Of a stretch of DNA of 64,000 nucleotides, positions 7,414-16,795 are shown one piece after another. The position numbers and the translations under genes were made by a program. This DNA comes from Vibrio sp. RE86 (GTDB lineage Bacteria; Pseudomonadota; Gammaproteobacteria; Enterobacterales; Vibrionaceae). The stretch lies in contig NZ_VTXI01000007.1 in the NCBI RefSeq assembly GCF_013114545.1, positions 147,673-211,672 of the forward strand, written 5' to 3'. The notes under the pieces are model-generated. The model had not been told where the DNA came from. It ran no database searches and saw only the letters and a program-made list of their open reading frames with translations. How positions within the stretch are numbered: position 1 is the first letter of the stretch; each line of letters begins with the position of its first letter.

Positions 7414-8787
7414 ATGAAATGGACCTCGATTGTTAAATCTTCACTGGTGGGTGTGACGTTGGGCATTACCCTTCAGGGCGCAAATGCGTTTGCACAAGTG
7501 GGAGAGCCGGAATTGGAAGATCTTAAATTTGGCTTTATCAAGCTAACTGATATGGCACCACTGGCTGTTGCTTACGAAAAAGGCTTCTTCGAGGATGAAG
7601 GGCTGTACGTCACCCTAGAAGCTCAAGCAAACTGGAAAGTGTTGTTGGACCGAGTCATCGATGGGGAGCTTGATGGAGCGCATATGCTGTCTGGTCAACC
7701 CTTGGGCGCAACGATAGGCATAGGCACTAAGGCTGAGGTAATTACTGCATTTAGTATGGATCTAAACGGTAATGCCATCACGGTTTCAAACAAAACGTGG
7801 CAGCAAATGAAGCCTCATATTCCAAAGCAGGCCGATGGAAAACCTGTTCACCCAATCAAAGCAGACGCGTTAAAACCAGTCGTTGAGAGTTACCTCGATG
7901 AAGGTAAGCCATTCAATATGGGGATGGTATTCCCAGTCTCTACCCATAACTATGAACTGCGTTATTGGTTAGCCGCAGGGGGTATTCACCCGGGTTTCTA
8001 TGCACCTGAAACGGGAGATAACAGTGGTCAATTGAATGCGGATGTGATGTTGAGTGTGACGCCACCCCCTCAGATGCCTGCAACGATGGAAGCAGGAACA
8101 ATAGAAGGGTATTGCGTAGGTGAACCTTGGAACCAACAAGCGGTATTCAAAGGGATCGGTGCTCCGGTTGTTACCGACTACGAAATTTGGAAAAACAACC
8201 CAGAGAAGGTGTTTGGTGTATCTAAGCAGTGGGCTGAAAAGTACCCGAACACACATATTCGAGTCGTGAAAGCGTTAATTCGAGCAGCGCACTGGTTGGA
8301 CGAAAACAACAACGCCAACCGAGTTGAGGCGGTTAAACTGCTGGCCAAGAGTGAGTACGTCGGTGCTGATTTTGAAGTGATTGCCAACTCTATGACGGGC
8401 ACTTTTGAATATGAAAAAGGCGATGTACGTGAAGTCCCAGACTTTAACGTCTTCTTCCGCCACAATGCGACTTACCCATACTACAGTGATGCAATTTGGT
8501 ACCTCACTCAAATGCGTCGTTGGGGACAAATTCCACAAGAGCAATCCGATCAATGGTATATGGACATCGCTAAAGAAGTGTATCGCCCTGATATCTATCA
8601 ACAAGCGGCCGAGTCGCTCATTGAAGATGGAACTTTAAGTTCGAGCGATTTCCCTGACTTCAACAAAGAAGATGGTTTCCGCGCGCCGCAAACTCACTTC
8701 ATTGATGACATCGTTTACGACGGTCGAACGCCGAATGCTTATCTAGAGAAGTTTGCGATTGGCCTAAAAGGAAAAGAGAAGGTTTAG
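7414..8787 (+). CDS. nrtA: Nitrate ABC transporter, periplasmic nitrate-binding protein
   Basis: Binds nitrate (possibly nitrite) in the periplasm and delivers it to NrtBC. Residues 1-28 form a signal peptide ending ANAFAQ. The mature part is a CmpA/NrtA family two-lobe binding protein, with the typical start [21 protein letters not shown], and [10 protein letters not shown], a conserved anion-site segment, near residue 235. Its 457 residues match the family. The start follows GGAG at seven bases. First gene of nrtABC-nirBD, under attenuator control. A stable hairpin follows before nrtB, which fits the excess of binding protein over permease usual for ABC importers. CmpA (bicarbonate) is the nearest alternative, made unlikely by the neighbours. 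Confidence 0.92.
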   Translation: MKWTSIVKSSLVGVTLGITLQGANAFAQVGEPELEDLKFGFIKLTDMAPLAVAYEKGFFEDEGLYVTLEAQANWKVLLDRVIDGELDGAHMLSGQPLGATIGIGTKAEVITAFSMDLNGNAITVSNKTWQQMKPHIPKQADGKPVHPIKADALKPVVESYLDEGKPFNMGMVFPVSTHNYELRYWLAAGGIHPGFYAPETGDNSGQLNADVMLSVTPPPQMPATMEAGTIEGYCVGEPWNQQAVFKGIGAPVVTDYEIWKNNPEKVFGVSKQWAEKYPNTHIRVVKALIRAAHWLDENNNANRVEAVKLLAKSEYVGADFEVIANSMTGTFEYEKGDVREVPDFNVFFRHNATYPYYSDAIWYLTQMRRWGQIPQEQSDQWYMDIAKEVYRPDIYQQAAESLIEDGTLSSSDFPDFNKEDGFRAPQTHFIDDIVYDGRTPNAYLEKFAIGLKGKEKV

Positions 8788-8799
8788 CTCTCTTAAATC

Positions 8800-8821
8800 G
8801 GGAGGGGAGTTTGCCCCTCCC
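8800..8821 (+). terminator. Intercistronic hairpin between nrtA and nrtB
   Basis: GGGAGGGG (8800-8807) pairs with CCCCTCCC (8814-8821) around AGTTTG. No proper T run follows (AATAATAAAAATAAA), so it more likely stabilises the nrtA message or causes partial termination than ends the operon. Confidence 0.6.
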
Positions 8822-8853
8822 CAATAATAAAAATAAATTCAAGGATGTAGACT

Positions 8854-9822
8854 ATGCCGAGTAATGTTATCTCTCTCATTCCCAGTCGAACACGAGTGGC
8901 GAATAAAAGCAAAGCTGTGTTATTGCCTATCATCGGATTACTGATGTTTCTAATGATTTGGCATTTAAGTGCACGCCAAGTACAGACTTCGCTCGGTACA
9001 CTGCCGGGCCCAACTCAAACCTATCAGCAGTTTAGCAACCTAGTGCTGGAGCATTGGGAAGAACGCGAAAAAGAAGTCGCCTTTATTGAGCGCCAAGAGA
9101 AGCGAAATGCCGCTAAGCTTGCGAAAGATCCAGAGGCGAAAGTAAAAATCCGACCATATACAGGCAAGCCGACCTTTTTTGACCAGATTGTGACAAGTTT
9201 AATCACGGTCGCGAGTGGCTTTGTTTTAGCAACAATTATCGCCATCCCACTCGGTATTGTGTTGGGTCTCAACCAAGGGCTGTACCAAGCGTTTAACCCG
9301 ATCATCCAACTGCTAAAGCCTGTCTCTCCGTTAGCGTGGCTGCCGATTGTCACCATGGTGGTCAGCGCGACCTACGTCAGTGACGATCCTATGTTTGCGA
9401 AATCATTTATTAACTCTCTGCTTACCGTGGCTTTGTGTAGCTTATGGCCGACTCTGATCAACACGGCAGTTGGCGTGACGAGCGTTGACAAAGACCTCAT
9501 CAATGTCAGTCGAGTGCTACAGCTTTCTTGGTGGCAGCATATTCGAGTGATTGTTCTTCCTTCAGCAATTCCAATGATTTTTACCGGGCTTAGATTGTCA
9601 CTGGGTATCGCATGGATGGTGCTGATTGCCGCAGAGATGCTGGCGCAAAACCCGGGCCTTGGCAAATTCGTTTGGGATGAGTTCCAAAATGGCAGCTCAG
9701 CCTCGTTAGGAAGAATCATGGTGGCAGTGATTACGATTGGCTTTATCGGCTTGCTGCTCGACCGTGGCATGCTGCAGCTTCAAAAGTGGCTTTCGTGGAA
9801 TAAACAACAGGCATTGCGATAA
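8854..9822 (+). CDS. nrtB: Nitrate ABC transporter permease
   Basis: Inner-membrane permease of the NrtABC importer. It has an N-terminal membrane segment (about residues 22-40), then a charged soluble stretch of about 50 residues (EEREKEV...KDPEAKVKIRP) typical of the NrtB/CmpB group, and five further membrane helices. The BPD_transp_1 region carries an EAA-like loop ending in LRLSLGIAWMVLIAAEML that contacts the ATPase. Ribosome binding site AAGGATG lies nine bases before the ATG. It is 12 bases from nrtC and in the same operon. Confidence 0.92.
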   Translation: MPSNVISLIPSRTRVANKSKAVLLPIIGLLMFLMIWHLSARQVQTSLGTLPGPTQTYQQFSNLVLEHWEEREKEVAFIERQEKRNAAKLAKDPEAKVKIRPYTGKPTFFDQIVTSLITVASGFVLATIIAIPLGIVLGLNQGLYQAFNPIIQLLKPVSPLAWLPIVTMVVSATYVSDDPMFAKSFINSLLTVALCSLWPTLINTAVGVTSVDKDLINVSRVLQLSWWQHIRVIVLPSAIPMIFTGLRLSLGIAWMVLIAAEMLAQNPGLGKFVWDEFQNGSSASLGRIMVAVITIGFIGLLLDRGMLQLQKWLSWNKQQALR

Positions 9823-9834
9823 AAGGAGTTTCCT

Positions 9835-10689
9835 ATGTCTAAAGCGTTACTAGATTTGACTCAACTTGGCATGCGATTCCCAACACCCAATGGTGAGTTT
9901 ATTGCACTGAAAAATGTTGATTTACAAATACAAAAAGGCGAGTTCATTTCTCTGATTGGCCACTCTGGTTGTGGCAAATCAACGGTACTGAACCTCATTG
10001 CGGGCTTACACCTTCCAACCGATGGCGGCGTTATCGTCGACGGGAAAGAAGTGAGTGGCCCGGGCCCAGAACGTGCGGTGGTGTTTCAAAACCACTCATT
10101 ATTGCCTTGGTTGACGGTGTACCAAAATGTGGAACTGGCGGTTAAACAGATCGCTGCGCAATACGCAGGCACTAAAAACCGTCAGCAATGGGTTAAAGAG
10201 CAGGTCGAGCACTACCTTGATCTGATTCAAATGTCCCATGCCGCAGACAAAAAGCCCGATGAAATTTCGGGAGGGATGAAGCAGCGAGTGGGAATAGCCC
10301 GAGCGCTGGCTTTAAAACCCAAGGTTTTATTGATGGATGAACCTTTTGGCGCGCTTGATGCGTTAACACGAGCACACCTTCAAGACTCGTTAATGCAGAT
10401 ACAGGCTGAGCTGAACAACACGGTCATTATGATCACTCATGACGTTGATGAAGCGGTTTTGCTGTCCGATAAGATCGTCATGATGACCAATGGACCTGCG
10501 GCCACCATTGGAGAGGTGTTAGACGTTAACCTTGCAAGGCCAAGGAACAGAGTCGAGTTAGCTGACGACCCACAGTACCAGAAGTGTCGTCAATCGGTGC
10601 TTAGATTCTTGTATGAAAAGCAGTCGAAGCCTTCGGTCAAACCAAGCAATACCGAATCCCCAGCGACTACGCCAGCGAAAACGGCTTAA
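9835..10689 (+). CDS. nrtC: Nitrate ABC transporter ATP-binding protein
   Basis: Cytoplasmic ATPase energising nitrate uptake. All ABC motifs are intact: Walker A GHSGCGKST near residue 42, Q-loop FQNHSLLPW, signature SGGMKQR, Walker B VLLMDEPFGALDA and the switch histidine in MITHD. At 284 residues it is the short NrtD/CmpD-like form without the NrtA-like C-terminal regulatory domain that cyanobacterial NrtC has; the last 30 residues are proline/serine/threonine-rich. AAGGAG precedes the start, and it ends 12 bases before nirB. The symbol nrtC follows gene order; nrtD or nasD are equally used names. Confidence 0.9.
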   Translation: MSKALLDLTQLGMRFPTPNGEFIALKNVDLQIQKGEFISLIGHSGCGKSTVLNLIAGLHLPTDGGVIVDGKEVSGPGPERAVVFQNHSLLPWLTVYQNVELAVKQIAAQYAGTKNRQQWVKEQVEHYLDLIQMSHAADKKPDEISGGMKQRVGIARALALKPKVLLMDEPFGALDALTRAHLQDSLMQIQAELNNTVIMITHDVDEAVLLSDKIVMMTNGPAATIGEVLDVNLARPRNRVELADDPQYQKCRQSVLRFLYEKQSKPSVKPSNTESPATTPAKTA

Positions 10690-10701
10690 AAGGAGACAGA
10701 C

Positions 10702-13185
10702 ATGGAACATATAGTCATTGTCGGAAATGGAATGGTCGGGCATCACCTTGTTGCTCAATTGGTGGAGCGTGGCGCCCACTTAGAGAAGAAAATTACGGTC
10801 ATCGGTGAAGAGCGATTTATCGCTTACGATCGAGTTCAGCTATCAGCGCTATTTTCAGGCAAAAGCCACCAAGATCTGATGCTCAGTAGTGAAGATTGGT
10901 ATGCAAAACATGGGATCGAGCTTTTACTTGGCGCTCATGTTACCTCGATTGAGAAAGAGAACAAACGCTTGGTCATTGATGGCGACAGCGTACTTGGTTA
11001 TGACGAGCTGGTACTCGCGACAGGTTCATACCCATTTGTCCCGCCCATTGAAGGTAAAGAGCGAGATAATATATTTGTCTACCGAACCCTAGACGATCTT
11101 TCTGAAATCAAGACGGCCTGCCAAGGAGCCAAAACAGGCGCGGTAGTCGGTGGAGGACTGCTCGGTTTGGAGGCGGCAAATGCACTCAAATTGTTGGGAG
11201 TGAAAACGCACGTCGTAGAGTTCGCGCCGAGGCTGATGCCAGTTCAATTAGACGATGCAGCAGGCGGTTTACTCAAAGAGAAAATTCAAGACCTGGGGCT
11301 GAGCGTGCATACCTCGACAGTTACCGAGAAGATCATTGATGGAGAAAGTGCTCGCCATCGTATGGTGCTCAAAGATGCAGACCCGTTGGAGGTGGATGTC
11401 ATCATCTTCTCGGCAGGCATTCGACCTCAAGATTCATTAGCAAGAGAGGCGGGGTTAGAACTGGGTGAACGTGGCGGCATTGTGATTGATGATGCTTGTA
11501 AAACCAGTGATGACCATATCTATGCGATTGGTGAATGTGCCTTATGGCAGAACATGATTTTTGGTTTGGTTGCGCCGGGTTATTCAATGGCTCGGGTTGT
11601 AGCTGATAAGCTAACGCAGCGCGAAAATCCTGGTTTCTCTGGCTCGGATATGAGTACCAAGCTCAAGTTATTGGGTGTTGATGTTGCGTCGATTGGCGAT
11701 GCGCACAAAACCACTGAGGGCGCGCAAGAGATGTTCTTGCAAGATACCGTCGCGGGTGTTTACAAGAAATTAGTTGTGGATGAGAGCGGTACTCAACTTC
11801 TTGGTGCCATTCTGGTGGGGGACAACACCGACTATGATGCACTGCTGCAATGTTACCTTAACCAAACTCCGCTCCCTGACCATGCCGCTAACCTCCTGTT
11901 TGATACTGGAATGCTTCAAGGCGAAATGGCGGATACCGCGATGATCTGTTCTTGCCACAACGTGACGAAAGGTGACCTTGTCACTGCCATTCAAGCCGGC
12001 GCACATGACCTTGATACGTTAAAGTCACAAACCAAAGCGGGTACAGGTTGTGGTGGTTGTAGCAATATGGTCAAGAGCGTCCTTGATACCGAACTAATGG
12101 CGATGGGCGTTGAGGTTAACAATCATATTTGTGAGCATTTTGAACTCTCACGCCAAGAGATGTTCCATATTTGCCAAGTGGAAGGGATAAAAGATTTCGA
12201 CACCTTGATAGAAAAACACGGAAAAGGGCATGGTTGTGACCTGTGTAAGCCAACGGCCGCCTCGGTATTTGCTTCACTCTGGAATGAACACATCATGGAA
12301 CCTCAACACAGTTCACTTCAAGACTCAAACGACGCGTTTATGGCGAACTTGCAAAAGGATGGATCTTATTCGGTGGTTCCGCGTGTTGCTGGTGGAGAGA
12401 TCACCCCTGATAAGTTGATTGCACTTGGCGAAGTGGCGAAGAAATACGATCTCTACACTAAGATCACCGGTGGACAGCGTGTTGATCTATTTGGTGCTCA
12501 AGTCGAGCAATTGCCTGACATTTGGCAAGCGCTTATCGACGCTGGTTTTGAAACCGGACACGCCTACGGAAAGTCTTTGCGAACTGTTAAATCGTGTGTG
12601 GGTTCAACTTGGTGTCGTTATGGTGTCGATGACTCAGTTGGCCTCGCGATCGAGCTAGAAAACCGATACAAGGGTCTAAGAGCACCCCATAAGATTAAGT
12701 TTGCGGTATCGGGTTGCACTCGCGAGTGTGCGGAAGCTCAAAGCAAAGACATTGGGGTGATTGCGACCGAAAATGGCTGGAACCTCTATGTTTGTGGTAA
12801 TGGGGGTATGAGACCGAGACATGCCGACCTGATTGCCTCAGATTTGTCTAAAGACGAGTTGGTCTCTTTAATCGATAGAGTTCTGATGTTCTATGTTCGC
12901 ACCGCTGATCGTTTGCAACGTACTTCAGTGTGGTTAGAGAACCTAGAAGGTGGGCTTGATTACCTGAAGCAAGTGGTGATTGAAGACTCGCTAGATATTG
13001 CCACAGCTCTAGAACAACAGATGCAACATGTGGTCGATACCTATCAGTGCGAATGGAAAAGCACGCTCGAAACGCCAGAGAAGCTCGCCAAATTTAAGCC
13101 ATTTATTAATGCAGATAAGCAGAGTCAGGCACTGCCGTATCAACGCATTCGTGGTCAAAGAATTCCGGTTAAGGAGGAGCTCTAA
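10702..13185 (+). CDS. nirB: NADH-dependent nitrite reductase, large subunit
   Basis: Reduces nitrite to ammonium in the cytoplasm, the second step of nitrate assimilation. Order of domains in 827 residues: FAD/NADH oxidoreductase (VGNGMVGHHL at the start, GGGLLGLEAANAL near 150), BFD-type 2Fe-2S domain (CSCHNV ... GCGGC, about 415-460), a second BFD-like segment (CEHF ... GCDLC), then the ferredoxin-like and siroheme/4Fe-4S halves with CVGSTWC and SGCTRECAE, supplying the four cluster cysteines. No premature stop. It follows nrtC by 12 bases after AAAAGGAG, and its TAA overlaps the ATG of nirD (TAATG), so the two subunits are translationally coupled. Confidence 0.95.
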   Translation: MEHIVIVGNGMVGHHLVAQLVERGAHLEKKITVIGEERFIAYDRVQLSALFSGKSHQDLMLSSEDWYAKHGIELLLGAHVTSIEKENKRLVIDGDSVLGYDELVLATGSYPFVPPIEGKERDNIFVYRTLDDLSEIKTACQGAKTGAVVGGGLLGLEAANALKLLGVKTHVVEFAPRLMPVQLDDAAGGLLKEKIQDLGLSVHTSTVTEKIIDGESARHRMVLKDADPLEVDVIIFSAGIRPQDSLAREAGLELGERGGIVIDDACKTSDDHIYAIGECALWQNMIFGLVAPGYSMARVVADKLTQRENPGFSGSDMSTKLKLLGVDVASIGDAHKTTEGAQEMFLQDTVAGVYKKLVVDESGTQLLGAILVGDNTDYDALLQCYLNQTPLPDHAANLLFDTGMLQGEMADTAMICSCHNVTKGDLVTAIQAGAHDLDTLKSQTKAGTGCGGCSNMVKSVLDTELMAMGVEVNNHICEHFELSRQEMFHICQVEGIKDFDTLIEKHGKGHGCDLCKPTAASVFASLWNEHIMEPQHSSLQDSNDAFMANLQKDGSYSVVPRVAGGEITPDKLIALGEVAKKYDLYTKITGGQRVDLFGAQVEQLPDIWQALIDAGFETGHAYGKSLRTVKSCVGSTWCRYGVDDSVGLAIELENRYKGLRAPHKIKFAVSGCTRECAEAQSKDIGVIATENGWNLYVCGNGGMRPRHADLIASDLSKDELVSLIDRVLMFYVRTADRLQRTSVWLENLEGGLDYLKQVVIEDSLDIATALEQQMQHVVDTYQCEWKSTLETPEKLAKFKPFINADKQSQALPYQRIRGQRIPVKEEL

Positions 13186-13517
13186 TGGCGCTAATTGAAA
13201 AAGTACAACTTTGTAAAGTGGATGAGCTAGAGCCGTACCAAGGGCGAGCGGCTTGGGTGGATGGTGAACAAGTCGCACTGTTTCTTGTCCCCAATCACGG
13301 CGTATTCGCTATTCAAAACTGGGATCCGATTGGAAAAGCCTATGTTTTGTGTCGTGGTATTGTCGGAGACGTCAATGGGGAACTATGCGTAGCGTCGCCG
13401 CTTTACAAGCAACATTTTAAACTCAGTTCAGGGGAGTGTATCGAGCAGCCAGAGACGAGACTACGCACTTGGCCGATTACTATAGAGAATAACTCTGTGG
13501 TTTTGAGCTCTGAGTGA
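13185..13517 (+). CDS. nirD: Nitrite reductase small subunit
   Basis: 110-residue partner of NirB with a Rieske-like fold (FAIQNWDPIGKAYVLCRGIVGD, then LCVASPLYKQHF). As in other NirD proteins, the Cys-His pairs that hold a Rieske cluster are absent, so it is a structural subunit rather than an iron-sulfur carrier. The start overlaps the nirB stop. It is the last gene of the nrt-nir operon; no convincing terminator was seen between it and the tRNA promoter at 13603. Confidence 0.92.
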   Translation: MALIEKVQLCKVDELEPYQGRAAWVDGEQVALFLVPNHGVFAIQNWDPIGKAYVLCRGIVGDVNGELCVASPLYKQHFKLSSGECIEQPETRLRTWPITIENNSVVLSSE

Positions 13518-13602
13518 TGCTGATAAAACGATCGTTTCGTATAGAGCTTAAACGCTTGGGCATGGTTTTTAACCACTTGAGTTAAAAAAGAAAAATAACT
13601 CG

Positions 13603-13630
13603 TTGACCTGCCGATAATATCCGTTAAAGT
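13603..13630 (+). promoter_or_regulatory. Sigma-70 promoter of the tRNA-Leu/tRNA-Cys operon
   Basis: TTGACC (13603-13608), 16 bases, TAAAGT (13625-13630), followed by a GC-rich discriminator (ACACCCCG), a layout common in stringently controlled stable-RNA operons. The predicted transcript starts about 50 bases before the first tRNA. Confidence 0.65.
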
Positions 13631-13689
13631 ACACCCCGTTCTCGCAGCACAGCCTGCAAGAATGGTGGTGTACCATCGCTTTATGCGTT

Positions 13690-13776
13690 GCCCTGGTGGT
13701 GGAATTGGTAGACACAAGGGATTTAAAATCCCTCGGCGTTCGCGCTGTGCCGGTTCAAGTCCGGCCCGGGGCACCA
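13690..13776 (+). tRNA. tRNA-Leu (anticodon UAA)
   Basis: An 87-base class II tRNA. The acceptor arms GCCCTGG and CCGGGGC pair with one G-U, and the CCA end is encoded. The D arm contains GGTGGAATTGGTAGACAC, the anticodon loop TTTAAAA gives TAA at 13724-13726, a long variable arm CGGCGTTCGCGCTG follows, and the T arm is GCCGGTTCAAGTCCGGC. First gene of a two-tRNA operon. Confidence 0.97.
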
Positions 13777-13806
13777 TCTTTGACTTCCTATAGTCTTCAA
13801 AATTTA

Positions 13807-13880
13807 GGCGCCTTGGCAGAGTGGCTATGCAGCGGATTGCAAATCCGTGGACCTCGGTTCGATTCCGGGAGGCGCCTCCA
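13807..13880 (+). tRNA. tRNA-Cys (anticodon GCA)
   Basis: A 74-base tRNA with acceptor arms GGCGCCT / AGGCGCC, discriminator T and encoded CCA. The anticodon stem GCGGA/TCCGT surrounds TTGCAAA, with GCA at 13839-13841. It lies 30 bases after tRNA-Leu in the same transcript. A decayed relative is present at 2412-2482. Confidence 0.97.
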
Positions 13881-13912
13881 TTTAGTTAGAAACTCCCCCC
13901 GAAAATATTTCC

Positions 13913-15286
13913 CTATTCGTATGTCGTCAATTGTTTATCAATAAGCATCGCATAGCCCATAGCAGGCAGTTCGAACTCTATGTGTTCGTCTACAACATTA
14001 ACTGACGTGTCATTAACGATATCGACCATCTCTTGATGCCAGCGTAAGCGAACTTGCTTAGGAAACTGAGATTTGTTGATGGCCGCGATACCCTTACGAC
14101 CACGACGAAACACCATGTGTTCGTCGCTCACCTCTACTACGCCCATTTTCTCTCCGTGAACGAGGTTGTGGAAGGCGATCATCTTCGCGATGCGATTGTC
14201 TCTCCAAGTATTAAGCCAGCGAGGTTGCCCTTGGTGATCTTTAATACCACTCGTATCGAGATCGGTGTAAATAAGAGGAACGCCACCATCGCGGCATAAA
14301 ATATAGCAGTTAAGCAACCATTCCCGTTCTTCACTGAGCACTAACGGCCGAAACACATCATTATTTGGTATGTCATGGGTGATCGCGAAGGTGATCGCGC
14401 GCTTACGAGATAAGGCTTTACCAAAGGTAAACGGGTCAACTAACGAGGACAATACGCCTTTTGGTTGCAGTGCATTATATGCGGTACTAAATAATGGAAA
14501 GTCATAAGCGGCGAGGGTAGTTCCCTCTAAATAAGGCTTTAAGAACAGCTCATACTCTTTACGGGTAGCACCACCGTCGGTAATGATTTCACCAAAGATG
14601 TGCACGCCTTCTGTCACTTCTGGTGTCCATACTCTCTGTATGTGCTCCAGTGTTAAGTGTTTGGCTGCATCAATCCGAAAACCTTTTACGCCTAGGTCTT
14701 TTAAGGCCATCAGGTACTGCTGCTGCATTTTTACTACGTGTTCACACACTTTTAGCGTCGGCAAGCCAGGGTCATGCTCGCCGCCAGTGATACGCCCGTT
14801 TTGAACTTCCCATGTGTTTTGCCAATCTTTAATACCAAAGGCTTCGACAAAATGCTCATCAGCAAACAGTGGTTCGTTTAGATCACCAAAGAGTTTGATC
14901 GATTCGTAATACTCTTTGTTTTTCGCGTAATGCTCAAGGTCGTCAGCGCTAGGGTAGTTTAGGTCATTTCGTTTACCGGCTTCGTTTGCCATATGGTTGA
15001 ACACCACATCAACATAGACGCGCAGACCAAGTTCACGCAGGGCTGACACCATAGACTTAAAGTCGATGGTGTTGCCAAGTTGGTTATCGATAACACGATA
15101 ATCTTGTGGTTGATATCGTTGCCACCATTGAGTGCCTTTCTCATTCATTAGGGACTTCATTGGCGGTGAAATAAGTACGGTTTTATAACCCAGTTGTTTA
15201 ATTTGTTGAGCACGTTCGGTGACAAGGGAATACGGCCAATCAAAGGCATGAAGAACAACGTCACGTGACTCACTGATTAATGGCAT
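13913..15286 (-). CDS. Alpha-amylase family protein (GH13)
   Basis: Glycoside hydrolase of family 13, probably acting on alpha-1,4-glucans inside the cell, since no signal peptide is present. In 457 residues it shows the four GH13 regions: DVVFNH (93-98), GFRIDAAKH with nucleophile Asp206, FGEI with acid/base Glu233, and ITHD with Asp305. The last 70 residues form a beta-sandwich C domain. It is transcribed toward the tRNA operon and ends 32 bases from tRNA-Cys. Its start at 15286 has AGGAAGC about eight bases upstream. Exact substrate cannot be read from the sequence. Confidence 0.88.
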   Translation of the reverse strand: MPLISESRDVVLHAFDWPYSLVTERAQQIKQLGYKTVLISPPMKSLMNEKGTQWWQRYQPQDYRVIDNQLGNTIDFKSMVSALRELGLRVYVDVVFNHMANEAGKRNDLNYPSADDLEHYAKNKEYYESIKLFGDLNEPLFADEHFVEAFGIKDWQNTWEVQNGRITGGEHDPGLPTLKVCEHVVKMQQQYLMALKDLGVKGFRIDAAKHLTLEHIQRVWTPEVTEGVHIFGEIITDGGATRKEYELFLKPYLEGTTLAAYDFPLFSTAYNALQPKGVLSSLVDPFTFGKALSRKRAITFAITHDIPNNDVFRPLVLSEEREWLLNCYILCRDGGVPLIYTDLDTSGIKDHQGQPRWLNTWRDNRIAKMIAFHNLVHGEKMGVVEVSDEHMVFRRGRKGIAAINKSQFPKQVRLRWHQEMVDIVNDTSVNVVDEHIEFELPAMGYAMLIDKQLTTYE

Positions 15287-15551
15287 GGGATGCTTCCTAT
15301 CCGTTTAAAATCTCGCGCTAACCCATGATATTTGGCTCTTTGCTTTCATACTGTCTCTATCACCCAAAGTCAGAAAAGTCGGGTTCAATTTACGTTGATA
15401 GCAGTGATGTTGGGCTAGTCTAGTGCGAATCAAAAATTGCCTTTCTAATCAGGCAAGTATTGAGCCATGACGAAGAGTATAGAATGCCCAAGAGCTTTCA
15501 ATCCCCCTTATCTTGATAATTTAAGGAGGAGTTTAGTGGCGTAGTACAGTA
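15287..15551. other. Intergenic region upstream of the amylase gene
   Basis: About 265 bases between the amylase start and the MITE. It includes the presumed amylase promoter (minus strand). No ORF, RNA gene or clear operator was recognised. Confidence 0.4.
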
Positions 15552-15733
15552 TTATACCAACCTAAATAAATATCTGGTCATTTTTGCTTGCTAAAATCGC
15601 TAATAGCTTCGTTATAGCTATGTTTTTAAAGAATGGTGAAGGTAGGTCAACTAGCTAGCTGCAATCTATGCCTTGCTCTAAGCGATTTTTTCTGCGCAAT
15701 TATCTGATCACCTATTTATCCAGGTTGGTATTA
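15552..15733. repeat. MITE-like element with terminal inverted repeats and TTA duplication
   Basis: The ends read TACCAACCT...ATAAATA (15555 onward) and, inverted, TACCAACCTGGATAAATA (ending 15730); about 22 of the outer 27 bases match between the two ends. TTA flanks both sides (15552-15554 and 15731-15733), which looks like a three-base target duplication. The roughly 175-base body has no ORF. This is the format of a non-autonomous transposon (MITE). The right-hand TTA is also the stop codon of the gene at 15731-16168, so the element inserted exactly at that stop. Confidence 0.7.
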
Positions 15734-16168
15734 AGCGGAACAGGGGTTGTTTTGAGTGGCCATTTCATATTGTCTCACTGGCATTGAATCGATGGTTTGT
15801 TTGACTTGGTTCCAATCTGTTTGTTTTCCCCAGCGAAGTTTTTCGTGCCCATCTTTACCAATAAGAACCGTTGTGTGTTTGCCAGGTTTGACTTGATAGA
15901 CCTCGAAAAGTGCTTTGAGGTTAAATTCAAACTTGACCCAAGTCGGGTTGGTAAAGCCATCTTCAGTCACCACCATGGTAATCAAATCTCTGTCTTGCAG
16001 TTCACACTCATTAATCAATGTTTCGAGTAAAAACTGCTTTACGTGATCATCATTGGTGGGAGCAAAGTAAATGACGCTACGGTGTTGATAATGGGTCGAG
16101 TACGCGGGGTAGCTCCATGCAAACGTACTGGCTAGTAGGGTAAGCCCTAACAAAAGTAATACCCTCAT
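15731..16168 (-). CDS. DUF4174 domain-containing exported protein
   Basis: 145 residues with an N-terminal signal peptide (MRVLLLLGLTLLASTFAWS). The remainder resembles the DUF4174 family: VIYFAPTNDD at the start of the first strand, TVLIGKDGHEKLRWG in the centre and the closing IDSMPVRQYEM. This is a thioredoxin-like fold without a CxxC pair, of unknown function. Transcribed away from the GNAT gene at 16271. The stop codon TAA coincides with the target-site copy of the MITE at 15552-15733, so the reading frame survives the insertion intact. Confidence 0.75.
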   Translation of the reverse strand: MRVLLLLGLTLLASTFAWSYPAYSTHYQHRSVIYFAPTNDDHVKQFLLETLINECELQDRDLITMVVTEDGFTNPTWVKFEFNLKALFEVYQVKPGKHTTVLIGKDGHEKLRWGKQTDWNQVKQTIDSMPVRQYEMATQNNPCSA

Positions 16169-16270
16169 GGTTAGGCTCCTTGAGTTTCAAAAGTTCTAAC
16201 ATGTAGATGTTTACGATAAGTGTAGGTGTTAAGCTCAAGTGACGATAAAAATGATAGGGAAATTTACTCG

Positions 16271-16795
16271 ATGCAGACACTTCACACTGAACGGCTGACA
16301 CTGCGAATGGCAAACGAGAAAGATGCAGAATTTGTTTTGGCACTCTACAACACCTCAGACTTTATTCAGTTTGTTGGCGATAAACAGATTCGCAGTGAAG
16401 CGGATGCGTCGCGTTACATCGAAGATAAAATATTGGCGATGCACAAAGAATTTGGTGTTTGCCTGCTAGTCGTCGAAGAGGCCACAACCGGTGAAAAACT
16501 GGGTGTTTGTGGACTAATTAAACGACCAGAACTAGAGGCTTATGATATTGGCTACGGGTTTAAACCGAGTGCTTATGGCAAAGGGTATGGTTATGAAGCC
16601 GGCCAAGCGGTTATCACATACGCACAGCAACAACCTCATATTGATGAACTGGTGGCGATCACAACGTCAGACAATCAAGGAAGCCAAGCACTATTGAATA
16701 AGCTCGGCTTTACCTACATCAAAGTTCAAGATGCGATAAGTGATAAAGTAGATTTGTTGTTGTATCAAATGAGTCTAGCAAGTGAGCCGATCTAA
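16271..16795 (+). CDS. GNAT-family N-acetyltransferase (RimJ/RimL-like)
   Basis: About 174 residues beginning MQTLHTERLTLRM, the usual start of the RimJ/RimL branch; an upstream GTG at 16226 would add an unlikely tail, and AGGGA lies about ten bases before ATG 16271. The acetyl-CoA binding segment is GFKPSAYGKGYGYEA, followed by ITTSDNQGSQALLNKLGF, both typical of the fold. The substrate is unknown. The end overlaps the next gene by 14 bases, so the two are probably co-transcribed. Confidence 0.82.
   Translation: MQTLHTERLTLRMANEKDAEFVLALYNTSDFIQFVGDKQIRSEADASRYIEDKILAMHKEFGVCLLVVEEATTGEKLGVCGLIKRPELEAYDIGYGFKPSAYGKGYGYEAGQAVITYAQQQPHIDELVAITTSDNQGSQALLNKLGFTYIKVQDAISDKVDLLLYQMSLASEPI

Noticed and set aside
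13696..13944. 82-codon ORF on the plus strand
   Set aside because: It runs through the two tRNA genes.
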